From the NCBI RefSeq assembly GCF_900100335.1, contig NZ_FNFE01000001.1, forward strand, positions 1,178,001 through 1,242,000: a DNA stretch of 64,000 bases, given 5' to 3'. The DNA is from Natronorubrum texcoconense. Its GTDB lineage: Archaea; Halobacteriota; Halobacteria; Halobacteriales; Natrialbaceae. Shown here in pieces: positions 1 through 8,211 of the stretch (its first letter is position 1; each line of letters opens with the position of its first letter). The notes under the pieces are model-generated. The model did not search any database. It saw only the letters and a program-made list of their open reading frames with translations, and had not been told where the DNA came from. The position numbers and the translations under genes are program-made.

Positions 1-172
<172 letters not shown>

Positions 173-622
173 TTATACCTCGAATTCTGCGAGGGTACTC
201 GAGCTGCCATCGGATTCCCACGTAATAGTTACTTCTTCTACATCAGTTTCACTACCATCAAGATCGCCATCAATTTCGAGTGTGTTACCTGCACTGATCT
301 CTTCGTTGCCGTCCCAGTCACCTCCATCCAAGTCCTCAGATTCGTAGGAGGTACCATCAACAATCACAGTCAAGGTATTGTAATCTACTGAGTCACCACT
401 TGTGTGTTCAACAGCGACAATGTATCCATCCGAATCAGTATCGTAGTTGAAATTTGCATTCGGTGCTGAGTCTCCCATGTCGCCCATGTCCAACACGAAG
501 GCTGCGATCACGGCTGCGAGAATAACGGTTATCGCAACCATGAGGATGACCCCAATTACGGGTGAGACCGCTCGTTCGTCTTCGTTACCAATTAGCTTGT
601 TTCTGTATTTTGTCAGATCCAT
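173..622 (-). CDS. Type IV pilin (PilA-like), 149 aa
   Basis: The start is the ATG at 622 (MDLTKYRNKL), not the longer open frame, because the class III prepilin signal must sit close to the N terminus. A short charged leader precedes [17 protein letters not shown], a hydrophobic helix of ~25 residues follows, then [17 protein letters not shown] and an acidic beta-rich domain of ~95 residues ending in an ITWESDG strand. This is the usual size and plan of haloarchaeal adhesion pilins (DUF1628/archaeal pilin N-terminal family). It lies upstream of the paralogue at 1-166 on the same strand. The AT-rich stretch at about 775-850 could hold the promoter. Confidence 0.85.
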   Translation of the reverse strand: MDLTKYRNKLIGNEDERAVSPVIGVILMVAITVILAAVIAAFVLDMGDMGDSAPNANFNYDTDSDGYIVAVEHTSGDSVDYNTLTVIVDGTSYESEDLDGGDWDGNEEISAGNTLEIDGDLDGSETDVEEVTITWESDGSSSTLAEFEV

Positions 623-853
623 TGTTGGATTCTCGTTTGTCACGCACCCGCGAACGGTAAGAAAGCTTATCCCGGGAAGTGTGGTAGCCACCCGGTGACG
701 CTCGAGGGGGATTGGAAACCACAACACCTCGGCGTCGCCTTCTCGTCGTTTCCGGTGCTGATAGCATCCAGCTAATTCAGAGTATATATAATTAGTTGAT
801 AGTGAAGGTATTCATATCAGATGTTCTAAATTAGGCGCTTTCAATACTGATAA

Positions 854-1144
854 TCAGGTGGGTACAGAAACCCTACAGCACGGTCTTGAAGCCACACCGT
901 CTTGCGATATCAGATGTGAGACCGTAGACGGTACCATTTTGCCATCTCGAGGCAATCGCCAGCTATGGAGTGCGAGGAACCGTTGATCGACGAACGCGAC
1001 CTGGCGCGCACCTACGATGGCGGGGCATATAGCGATCCGTGGGCTGCCGTTCTCGTCAATCAGTCCCTCGAGTCGGAGATCGTCTTTCGGCATTGTGACT
1101 CCGGCAGAGTTCCCATCGAGCTGTCGCAGTTTGTTCAAGGCCAT
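854..1144 (-). CDS. AbrB/SpoVT-type DNA-binding protein, C-terminal half doubtful
   Basis: From the ATG at 1144 the product opens with MALNKLRQLDGNSAGVTMPK followed by DDLRLEGLIDENG. This is the swapped-hairpin AbrB DNA-binding segment typical of small haloarchaeal regulators (60-90 aa). After residue ~35 the sequence (SPRIAICPAIVG...) no longer looks like the usual acidic C-terminal tail, and codon use loses its GC-rich third positions. A frameshift or decay after the DNA-binding part is therefore possible. I trust the N-terminal assignment more than the stop at 854. Confidence 0.55.
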   Translation of the reverse strand: MALNKLRQLDGNSAGVTMPKDDLRLEGLIDENGSPRIAICPAIVGARQVAFVDQRFLALHSWRLPRDGKMVPSTVSHLISQDGVASRPCCRVSVPT

Positions 1145-1191
1145 ACGTCGGCTCGCAACCCGCCTTGGTATACAATGTGGTGAACCGATAG

Positions 1192-1922
<731 letters not shown>

Positions 1923-1926
1923 CGAA

Positions 1927-2451
1927 TTACTCTTCAACCGGTTCGAGTGTCGCTAGCGCTTCTATCGCCACTTCGACTGCGCTCATCTCATCAGCATTGT
2001 ATGCTTCGGCCCATTCCCTCTCGATATACCATTCCGATATCGGTTCGCCTGCTAGGTCGAGTGCTGTCGCTTCTAACCGCTCGGCCTCCAGTCCCATATT
2101 AACCGCTTCGGCAAAGGCACCGGTAGCGTAGCCGATCTCTTCCCCGATTTCTTCTTCAGTTGTCCCGAGCGGGTAGTATTCAAACGAGAGGATCCTTGAA
2201 TCTTGCAAGCCCTCCTCTTCGATCTCTAATTCAGCTATCTCAATGCCCTCGCCTTCGATGACAATCTCGAGCAGTGTGAGTATCTCCTCCTCAGTGAACT
2301 CGTCCTCGTGTTCTTCGGCACTTCCAATCGGAACACCTACTGCTGTTGCTAGGGCCACACCACTGGCCGCTAGTATGCTCCGCCGCCCACAATTGATCTT
2401 TTCTTCGTTGCCTCCTTCGTCTGTCTGATGATCAGACGCTTTCTGCGCCAT
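1927..2451 (-). CDS. Tat-exported haloarchaeal protein (DUF8159-like)
   Basis: The start is set at the ATG at 2451 (MAQKASDH), which gives 174 aa. A twin-arginine signal follows: CGRRSILAASGVALATAVG, then a probable cleavage site near GSAEE. The mature part is very acidic (EEHEDEFTEEE). It then carries a compact domain with the pattern YYPLGTTEEEIGEEIGYATG and EWYIEREWAEAYNADEMSA, which I associate with a conserved haloarchaeal exported family (DUF8159, from memory). Function is unknown. It converges on the nuclease-like gene, with 4 bp between the stops. Confidence 0.65.
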   Translation of the reverse strand: MAQKASDHQTDEGGNEEKINCGRRSILAASGVALATAVGVPIGSAEEHEDEFTEEEILTLLEIVIEGEGIEIAELEIEEEGLQDSRILSFEYYPLGTTEEEIGEEIGYATGAFAEAVNMGLEAERLEATALDLAGEPISEWYIEREWAEAYNADEMSAVEVAIEALATLEPVEE

Positions 2452-2575
2452 GGGGACATGTTCCACAACCAAGATGAAATAACCTAATCGCAGGTTGTGT
2501 TGACATTCGTTAAACTCACACAACAAGAGTGTAAGGAATACCTCTAACGAACAATAACAACGCAGAGACGGCTAA

Positions 2576-2866
2576 TCACATCTCTCCCTTTGTCTGAACG
2601 GCCACTCCAAACTCAGCATCGAAGGAAACCGCTCGAGTACTCAGCGTCTCGGTGATCTCCCGGCGCTGTTCGCGAGTGAGGTCGTCGCGCTCGAGGACGC
2701 GCGTGGCTGCGGCGACGAGCTGGTCGACGTCATTGCAGGCGAACGCGACCGCGTTGCTCCGGTTGCAGTCGTAGAACCGAGCGGCTTTCTGGATCGCGTC
2801 GAAACGCCATTCGTTCCCGTCGTCAGTCCGGATGCGAACCGATCCGGGCGTCTCTGAGTGAGACAT
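2576..2866 (-). CDS. Haloarchaeal DUF7692-type small protein
   Basis: A 96-residue protein starting at the ATG at 2866 (MSHSETPGSVRIRT). The order GSVRIRTDDGNEWRFDAIQK, ARFYDCNRSNAVAFACND and LTREQRREITETLSTRAVSF is the pattern of a small haloarchaeal family that I recall as DUF7692. Such genes are usually found near mobile or regulatory genes and may be ribbon-helix-helix-like regulators, but no function is established. A TATA-like TTTATAAA lies at 2933-2940, about 67 bp upstream, and a GAGGAG-type ribosome site lies in the leader. Confidence 0.65.
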   Translation of the reverse strand: MSHSETPGSVRIRTDDGNEWRFDAIQKAARFYDCNRSNAVAFACNDVDQLVAAATRVLERDDLTREQRREITETLSTRAVSFDAEFGVAVQTKGEM

Positions 2867-2932
2867 AGCCGTGAACACAACCCGCCTCTCCTCGTTTTTT
2901 CGGTTCACTCGAGCGGTCTTAGTTTATAAAGA

Positions 2933-2940
2933 GGGGGTGA
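2933..2940 (-). promoter_or_regulatory. TATA box for the DUF7692-type gene
   Basis: TTTATAAA stands alone in GC-rich surroundings, upstream of the gene starting at 2866. Transcription from about 25 bp downstream would give a leader of roughly 40 nt containing GAGGAG. It is palindromic, so it could serve either strand. Confidence 0.4.
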
Positions 2941-3093
2941 CACCCGCCGTGACCGGCGCGACGGCTGAGGCGATCTCGTGGACTATGGGCTGAATATGAA
3001 CACGGCCGGTACTCGTCTCGTGTTCCTATTGGGAAACCGTTCTTCACGACGTCCAACTGCAAGTGGTCCAGGGTTACCCGTCTACAACAGTGG

Positions 3094-3645
3094 TTAGAGC
3101 TGTGAGAAAGGATCAATATATACAAGAGAAATAGCAATCAACGCTACAAGAATTATTCCACCACCAACAGTTAAATATGCACTCAGATATGATCCTTGGT
3201 TGACAAACACATAAGCTGCCGAATCTAAAACAGTGATAGACAGAAGGCCAAATGTCAATAGACCAATTATATAATTAATTGAATCTTGTCTGTCAGAGCG
3301 TTCATCCTCGCGGTTTTGCTGCTGTTCTTGCATTTGTCGCTGATGAGCAACCAAGAAGCCTCTTTCAGTCAGACCTATATGTGTGCCTCTTATCCTTGCC
3401 GATTTTGTAGTCCCTATGACACCTTCCTTTCCGGGGCGACTGACATCTGCTTTGAGACCCACTTGAACACGACCAATTAATCCAGTCTGTGATAGAAATG
3501 CTAAACATCGTTTTACAGCTTCTGGATCCATATCGACAGTAGCAACGACAGGATGGTTCATGTCAATATCTACGTCAGCCTCCCACACCAGATCCTCCGA
3601 ATAAATTTCTTCAAGTACTTTACCCCAATCTGGTTCACTCTTCAT
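3094..3645 (-). CDS. Winged-helix, coiled-coil, two-TM membrane protein
   Basis: The start is set at the ATG at 3645 (MKSEPDWGKV), which lies inside the end of the upstream gene (11 bp overlap) and implies coupled translation; 183 aa. Residues ~5-100 look like a winged helix: helix, PEAVKRCLAFLSQTGLIG, and a final strand-helix LTERGFLVAHQRQ. A Gln/Arg/Glu-rich coiled-coil linker follows at ~103-120. Two TM helices end the protein (about 122-143 and 150-172). The gene is AT-rich compared with its surroundings, suggesting recent acquisition. It is probably the partner of the membrane-anchored nuclease-fold protein at 3635-4180. Confidence 0.65.
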   Translation of the reverse strand: MKSEPDWGKVLEEIYSEDLVWEADVDIDMNHPVVATVDMDPEAVKRCLAFLSQTGLIGRVQVGLKADVSRPGKEGVIGTTKSARIRGTHIGLTERGFLVAHQRQMQEQQQNREDERSDRQDSINYIIGLLTFGLLSITVLDSAAYVFVNQGSYLSAYLTVGGGIILVALIAISLVYIDPFSQL

Positions 3646-4180
3646 GAGCTGTCTCTTGATTTTCCGGCCCAAATAGCAATTTGAACGGGAGAGCAACGAT
3701 GAACCACGCTATTCTCAGGGGCAGGATCACAAATAGCTCGACCAATCCTTTCAAAAGAGATCCGTTCGGCGTATATCTACTGAGGACTCTCTCAGCACCT
3801 TCGTCAATAATGAGATCGGCGAGTTCCTCTCCATTGAGGACTGTAACTTCTTCCCGTTTTTCCTGCTTTCGCGCCCCATCGGTGAATTCGGTCGTTGTCA
3901 CTACCACGATTTCGTCGATATCGTCTCCCCAACGGAGATCGAGGACTCGATTCACGTCCGACTTATCTACTTTGTAACCTTCTCGGTAGAGTGGCTGTAT
4001 CAGCTCAGTTGTCGATGAACGAAGAAATCCCCCTCCTTTGACTGCTTTGAACGTCGCACGACGACCATCAGCATCTTCGATATCGTATCCCTGGTGCTCC
4101 CACAGATCGCTCACAAAATCACTGAATTCGTTAGTATCTATTTCGAATAGCTCTTCTCGAATCTCGTCACGCTTTTCCAT
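3635..4180 (-). CDS. Mrr-like restriction-endonuclease-fold protein lacking catalytic Lys, C-terminal TM
   Basis: A 181-residue protein. Residues ~18-125 follow the Mrr/type IV restriction endonuclease core: FSDFVSDLWEHQGYDIE, then LIQPLYREGYKVDKSDV, the strand DEIVVVTTTEFTDGA and a closing VTVLNGEELADLI. Active relatives carry a GxDVxA-type Asp and a QxK triplet. Here the triplet reads Q62-P63-L64 and the Asp strand is replaced by RATFKAVKGGG, so cleavage activity is unlikely. Residues ~143-170 are a membrane anchor. It overlaps the next gene by 11 bp. A nucleic-acid-sensing or scaffolding role at the membrane is possible. Confidence 0.6.
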   Translation of the reverse strand: MEKRDEIREELFEIDTNEFSDFVSDLWEHQGYDIEDADGRRATFKAVKGGGFLRSSTTELIQPLYREGYKVDKSDVNRVLDLRWGDDIDEIVVVTTTEFTDGARKQEKREEVTVLNGEELADLIIDEGAERVLSRYTPNGSLLKGLVELFVILPLRIAWFIVALPFKLLFGPENQETAHEE

Positions 4181-4497
4181 TACGGTAATTGCCTCGCATA
4201 ATTACAACTTGAACTTTTTGGGAGATGTGAATTTGATAGAGATACGCTCTACGCGTGTTTGAATAGAAGCTATCTCTAAGAAGACGTCGGTGGTGGACCG
4301 ACGTCGGAGCTCCCCATCCGCTGGTGGTGTGTCAATCGGACGGGCCGGTCAGAGATCAGGCGTCGGTGGCTATCGACGTTGGAACGATCTCGACCGGTGA
4401 CGATGGGTTACGGATGTCTCACGTCGAATGGAACCTGTCGGCAACGACAGTACTCCTCCCCCCGTCGGGTGGACCATTCGAGCAGCGCGGATTAAGC
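4181..4497. other. Intergenic, 317 bp, with a hairpin
   Basis: I see no credible gene here. The part next to 4180 is AT-rich and probably holds the promoter of the Mrr-like gene. The remainder is GC-rich and contains the inverted repeat listed at 4283-4305. Confidence 0.5.
4283..4305. repeat. Perfect 9-bp inverted repeat (GACGTCGGT / ACCGACGTC)
   Basis: Two 9-bp arms separated by the 5-bp loop GGTGG. It lies at the junction between the AT-rich island and GC-rich sequence, between two minus-strand genes. It could be a terminator-like hairpin for the gene ending at 4498 or an operator for the gene starting at 4180; no T tract follows it. Confidence 0.5.
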
Positions 4498-4803
4498 CTA
4501 TTGGCCGTCAGTGGACTCTTTGGAGAGGTTTTCGCTGGAATTACTGATACGCTCGTTCACAGACTCGAGTTGCTCCTCGAGGTCTGCGATCCGGCACTCC
4601 TGAGCGGGCAGCATCGAAATGAGGTGTGTAGTCGTTGGATCGGTGTGATTCTGAATCCCACCAGCATCCGCGAAGTTCCGTGCTTGGACGAATAGTCGCT
4701 CGAAGTGATCTTGGTACTCGAACCGAAGTGCTCTGTGGTACGGTGACCACTCGTTTTCGAATTCACGGAGCGTATCGCGATAGGTTGGTTTTGTCTTGCC
4801 CAT
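4498..4803 (-). CDS. Small haloarchaeal protein of unknown function (DUF8156-like)
   Basis: A 101-residue protein from the ATG at 4803 (MGKTKPTYRDTLREFENEW). It is helical and charged. It contains SPYHRALRFEYQDHFERLF, a middle TTTHLISMLPAQ, and a C-terminal coiled coil (ECRIADLEEQLESVNERIS). I associate this layout with a conserved haloarchaeal family (DUF8156, from memory) often found near restriction or mobile genes. The longer open frame upstream of 4803 is not supported. Confidence 0.6.
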   Translation of the reverse strand: MGKTKPTYRDTLREFENEWSPYHRALRFEYQDHFERLFVQARNFADAGGIQNHTDPTTTHLISMLPAQECRIADLEEQLESVNERISNSSENLSKESTDGQ

Positions 4804-5052
4804 GTACCCCAAAGCGATCGAACAACAGATAAGCAACGGAGGGCGGTTTCCGGAATTCCGATACGGTCTCTCATTTGGAGATGCGTCATCGTATACACGA
4901 GTATTCGCAACTCGTGTGCATATTCGGGAAACCGGATTTGTCGACGTACAATACCAGGGAGTGGGAATCAAAGCAGCTTTTCTCGAGATTCATTCCCCCC
5001 ACTCTAAAAGAATTAAGTAGTATAACATCTCTTAATATTAAAGGATAGAAGT

Positions 5053-5790
5053 ATGCCTATTCCAAACCGCGGAGTTCCACAAGAGTATGCCACTGTAACG
5101 TTGATTCAGTATCCGAATTCAAATAGCCACGCTACTGGGTTCTTTTACACCGACCAAGATGAAAATCAATATCTGATTACAAACAAACATGTGGTAGATC
5201 CCGAGGATGAAGATCCAGAGGAAATCCGAATTCTATTGCGCGATACTCCGAACATTTCCAACCTACATTATGAAGACATCGAATTAGTAGATGGTAGTGG
5301 TGAGAGGAACTGGCTCTCCCACCCTACCGATTCAGATGTAGATATAGCTGCTATTCCCCTAGATGTAGATCTTCAACAATATGGGAATATGGCGTTTAGC
5401 CAAGATGTGTTTATGCCTGATGACGTACAGATTGGGGCAGGGGAGCAGGCGATGATCATAGGCCATCCATTTAAAGGGAACCGTCCATATTTTCCTGTTG
5501 CCCGAAGCGCACTGATTGCCAGTCCATATGGAGTACCATTTGAAGGGATGAAATGTTTCGCTACCGATGCTAACATGCATTCAGGTACCAGCGGAAGTCC
5601 GGTTTTAACCATACCTTCAGCGATTCAGGAAACAGAGGGTGGAATTTCGATGTTTGCTGGAGAGAGGACATACTTATTAGGTGTTCATTCAGCAACTTTA
5701 CATTCTGATCATGATCCCGAAGAAGGACCTCTGAATCTAAATCTATCATGGTATGCTGAATTGATAGAAGATATCGTGAATTCTTCTTAA
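5053..5790 (+). CDS. Stand-alone trypsin-like serine protease
   Basis: A 245-residue protein with a chymotrypsin-fold triad: His46 in LITNKHVVDP, Asp97 in DSDVDIAAIPL and Ser180 in HSGTSGSPVL. It has no signal peptide, TM segment or PDZ domain, so it should be cytosolic and unlike DegP/HtrA. Cytosolic trypsin-like peptidases with this compact layout are often found in accessory or defence islands, sometimes as effector modules; a defence role here is inference. Base composition is clearly AT-richer than the core genome. The AT-rich run at about 5005-5045 supplies a plausible promoter. Confidence 0.75.
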   Translation: MPIPNRGVPQEYATVTLIQYPNSNSHATGFFYTDQDENQYLITNKHVVDPEDEDPEEIRILLRDTPNISNLHYEDIELVDGSGERNWLSHPTDSDVDIAAIPLDVDLQQYGNMAFSQDVFMPDDVQIGAGEQAMIIGHPFKGNRPYFPVARSALIASPYGVPFEGMKCFATDANMHSGTSGSPVLTIPSAIQETEGGISMFAGERTYLLGVHSATLHSDHDPEEGPLNLNLSWYAELIEDIVNSS

Positions 5791-6106
5791 GCACTCCGTC
5801 TACACCGTGATTTGAGTCGTCCATTGATTATCTCTGAACCCTTGTTTCAGATGCTTCAACAGGAGATCTGCGTGCGGAGGTGGGGGTGGGGCGTTGTAAT
5901 TTTTTGGCTCAGTCCCCTTGGGGACACCCGCCAAGGGGGTTTTCGCGAGAAGCGTGAAACGACCCCGCAGGCGTTGCGGTGCGATCGCGGTGCCGACCCC
6001 GCCCTCGAGAGTCCGAATACAATCGAATTTGTGAAAAACAGCCGCTACTGAAGTTCTGGTTGTATAAACGAAGGGAAGGGGTAGCGTTGCCACTACTCGA
6101 GCCGGT
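5791..6106. other. Intergenic, 316 bp, with short inverted repeats
   Basis: No credible gene. The stretch around 5920-5950 contains GTCCCC-TT-GGGGAC and then CCAAGGGGG, so a CCCCTTGG-type motif occurs in both orientations. Composition changes from AT-rich island to GC-rich core within this interval, so it may mark the island boundary. Confidence 0.4.
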
Positions 6107-6355
6107 TCACCGATCGGCGACAGCGCTGACGAATCCGGTTTCGCTCCCGCCGCTGGGAGTCTTCCAGGTCAGCTCGGCACCGCGAAGAACCGTCGGATCG
6201 TTCCCCGACTTCGACCACTGCTCGAGGGCGTCCGCAGTGACCGCCTCGAGGGTCTCGAATCGATCGGCCTTCGGTCGCGAGGGAATCCACTCTCTTGGCT
6301 GCTTTGTCGCGAAACGTGGGACCACGGTCGCAGCAAAGCTGCTCCCTGCTCCCAT
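6107..6355 (-). CDS. Hypothetical protein, 82 aa
   Basis: From the ATG at 6355 (MGAGSSFAATVV) the frame has the GC-rich third positions of a real haloarchaeal gene, and a GGAGG ribosome site lies 5-6 bp upstream. It contains the segment REWIPSRPKADRFETLEAV and ends in GGSETGFVSAVADR. I recognise no domain. It sits immediately downstream of tRNA-Pro on the same strand. Its start codon lies within one arm of an inverted repeat whose other arm overlaps the tRNA end. Confidence 0.5.
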   Translation of the reverse strand: MGAGSSFAATVVPRFATKQPREWIPSRPKADRFETLEAVTADALEQWSKSGNDPTVLRGAELTWKTPSGGSETGFVSAVADR

Positions 6356-6417
6356 TTTCCCTCCTCACATCACAGCGGTCGCCCCGCTCCCTCGTTCGTT
6401 GCGTCGTGAAAATGGGA
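6350..6417. repeat. Inverted repeat abutting the tRNA-Pro 3' end, with internal hairpin
   Basis: TCCCATTTTC (6350-6359) and GAAAATGGGA (6408-6417) form a perfect 10-bp pair around a 48-bp loop. The second arm includes the last five bases of tRNA-Pro. Inside the loop AGCGG and CCGCT form a smaller stem. The layout resembles the nested hairpin directly after tRNA-Gly at 36111-36174. Confidence 0.7.
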
Positions 6418-6483
6418 CCGCCGAGAATTGAACTCGGGTCCTACGGACCCCATCCGCAGAGGATACCACTACCCCACGGTCCC
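6413..6483 (-). tRNA. tRNA-Pro (anticodon GGG)
   Basis: A 71-nt cloverleaf on the minus strand. The acceptor stem GGGACCG pairs with CGGTCCC, with discriminator A. The D arm is GGGGTAGTGGTATCC. The anticodon stem TGCGG pairs with CCGTA (one G-T) around the loop ATGGGGT, giving anticodon GGG. The variable loop is GGAC, and the T arm is CCGAG-TTCAATT-CTCGG. CCA is not encoded and I see no intron. It reads Pro codons CCC and CCU. Confidence 0.93.
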
Positions 6484-6582
6484 GCATTTTGGTGGAGGTC
6501 CGTCTGCTGTTTAAGCGTGTCGTTTCGGGTCGACTGCCGGTCCGGAAACTATCTCGGCAGCCGGTCTCGAGCACCAGACAAT

Positions 6583-7503
6583 TCAAACCAGTACGCGCTC
6601 GAGCGACACCACAACTCCGCGGTCCGCATCGGCATCCCCGACGAACTCCCCGAGACACACGGCGGCCTCGTTCGGCGTGTAACAGGCGACGAGATCACCC
6701 GCCGTGACACCAGTATCGACTTCGAGCACGCCCGGTGCGTACACGGGCGCGCCGTTGGCCACCTCTCGAGCCGCGTTCTCCGCGATCGTGATCGACGGGA
6801 GATCCTCGAGAATCCGTTCGGCCGGGTCGACCACGTCGAAGAGTGGGCCGGGATCGTCGTCCTCGACCCAGAAGGCGAGCGCATCCAAGAAGTCGGACGT
6901 GCTGTGAAGATCGCTGTCGTCGAACGGGGTCGTAGCCGATCGACGCAGGTGGCCCATGTGGCCGCCCGTCCCGAGCGCGAGACCCAAGTCGTGACAGAGC
7001 TTGCGGACGTAGGTCCCGCTCTCGCAGCGAATCCGCAGGAGAACCTGCCGATCGTCGGTCTCGAGCACCTCGAGATCGTATATCTCGCGGACGCGCAGGC
7101 GCCGCGACACCGCGCTCTTGCGCGGCGGCTTCTGGTAGATCGGGCCCTCGAACTCGGCGACGACCGATTCGACGTCCGCCGGCACCGGGGCGTGACACTC
7201 GAGGACGGCGATGTACTCCTTCGATCCCTCGAGGAAGACCTGTGCCAGTCGGGTCGCTTCACCGAGCATGAGCGGGAGACAGCCGGTCACCTTGGGATCG
7301 AGCGTCCCGGCGTGGGCGGCTTGTTCGAGCGTCGCGTCCGCACCGCGTTCGGCGAGCGTCTCGGCGACCGAGTCGCGCAACCAGCCGCTCACCTGGTGTG
7401 AGGAGGGGCCGGGTGGCTTGTCGAGATTGACGACGCCGAACGTGAGGAGTTCTACGGGCGAGCGATCGCCGGGCGGGCCGCGGAGACGAGGTCGATCAGC
7501 CAT
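6583..7503 (-). CDS. truB: tRNA/rRNA pseudouridine synthase (TruB/Cbf5 family)
   Basis: A 306-residue protein of the TruB/Cbf5 family, which converts uridine to pseudouridine in tRNA and, with H/ACA guide RNPs, in rRNA. The catalytic Asp69 lies in HAGTLDPKVTGCL. The conserved YQKPPRKSAVSRRLRVR and SGTYVRKLCHDLG segments follow, and a C-terminal PUA domain covers about residues 225-300. The length fits archaeal Cbf5. It ends the line DUF106, cmk, truB, with only 3 bp between it and cmk, and this is its usual archaeal neighbourhood. Confidence 0.93.
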   Translation of the reverse strand: MADRPRLRGPPGDRSPVELLTFGVVNLDKPPGPSSHQVSGWLRDSVAETLAERGADATLEQAAHAGTLDPKVTGCLPLMLGEATRLAQVFLEGSKEYIAVLECHAPVPADVESVVAEFEGPIYQKPPRKSAVSRRLRVREIYDLEVLETDDRQVLLRIRCESGTYVRKLCHDLGLALGTGGHMGHLRRSATTPFDDSDLHSTSDFLDALAFWVEDDDPGPLFDVVDPAERILEDLPSITIAENAAREVANGAPVYAPGVLEVDTGVTAGDLVACYTPNEAAVCLGEFVGDADADRGVVVSLERVLV

Positions 7504-7506
7504 GGA

Positions 7507-8082
7507 TCAGAACTCGTACTCGATCGGGATCGGTGCCTGTCCCTCGTCGCCCGCAGCCTCGTACTCCCCGACGGCGGTGACGAGCATGTCGAGCACTGCG
7601 TCGGGCTCCCAACGGGCCGTGTTCACCGAGAGATCGTAGATCGTCAGATCCTGGATATCGATGCCGTAGTACTCCTGATAGCGCTTGGCCTCGCTGGCCT
7701 CGCGTGCCTGCGTCTCCTCCGTCGCACGGACGGGGTCTTTCTCCTCCCGCTCGGCGATCCGCTCGCCGCGAACCCGTGCCGGTGCGTCGAGCCAGAACCG
7801 GAAGTCGGCCTGCTCGCCGGCCAGCCAGCCCGCGAGCCGGGACTCGAGGACTAGATCGTCCTCCTCGACGGCGATTTCGCGGAGCCGACGGTCCAGATCG
7901 CGGTCGATCTGGGCGTTCTCCTCGGCGAGTTTGTTGAACTCGAGGGGGGTGTAGCCGCGTTCGTCGGCCAACTCCCGAAAGATGTCGCCGCCGCTGACGT
8001 GATCGAGATCGAACGCGTCGGCGAGCAACGCCGCGGTCGTGCTCTTCCCGCTCCCTGGCGGGCCGGAGACGGTGAGTAACAT
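7507..8082 (-). CDS. cmk: Cytidylate kinase (archaeal type)
   Basis: A 191-residue enzyme that phosphorylates CMP/dCMP using ATP. The start is the ATG at 8082 ([10 protein letters not shown]), because the P-loop GPPGSGKST must lie at the N terminus; the longer frame is unsupported. The sequence continues [11 protein letters not shown] (NMP-binding), LESRLAGW and a lid region rich in charge ([13 protein letters not shown]), then the archaeal-type [14 protein letters not shown] segment. It is followed 3 bp later by truB, consistent with an operon. Confidence 0.95.
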   Translation of the reverse strand: MLLTVSGPPGSGKSTTAALLADAFDLDHVSGGDIFRELADERGYTPLEFNKLAEENAQIDRDLDRRLREIAVEEDDLVLESRLAGWLAGEQADFRFWLDAPARVRGERIAEREEKDPVRATEETQAREASEAKRYQEYYGIDIQDLTIYDLSVNTARWEPDAVLDMLVTAVGEYEAAGDEGQAPIPIEYEF

Positions 8083-8211
8083 AGTCGAACTGCGCGGTGA
8101 CTGGTAAAATGGGTTTTGAATCGCTCGACAGAGCACGAACGTATCCCCGAACGAACGAGGAGTCACCGAACCGAAGAAAGCCGGGCTGTCTGAATCGTCT
8201 TTTCGAGGGCT

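Noticed and set aside
2919-3137. A 72-codon minus-strand frame between the DUF7692-type gene and the winged-helix gene
   Set aside because: It overlaps the end of the winged-helix gene and the TATA element, and has no protein-like pattern.
5791-6483. tRNA-Pro as the attachment site of an integrated 1-6 kb island
   Set aside because: I found no second copy of the tRNA-Pro 3' tail in the left 6 kb and no integrase gene, so integration there is unsupported within this window.
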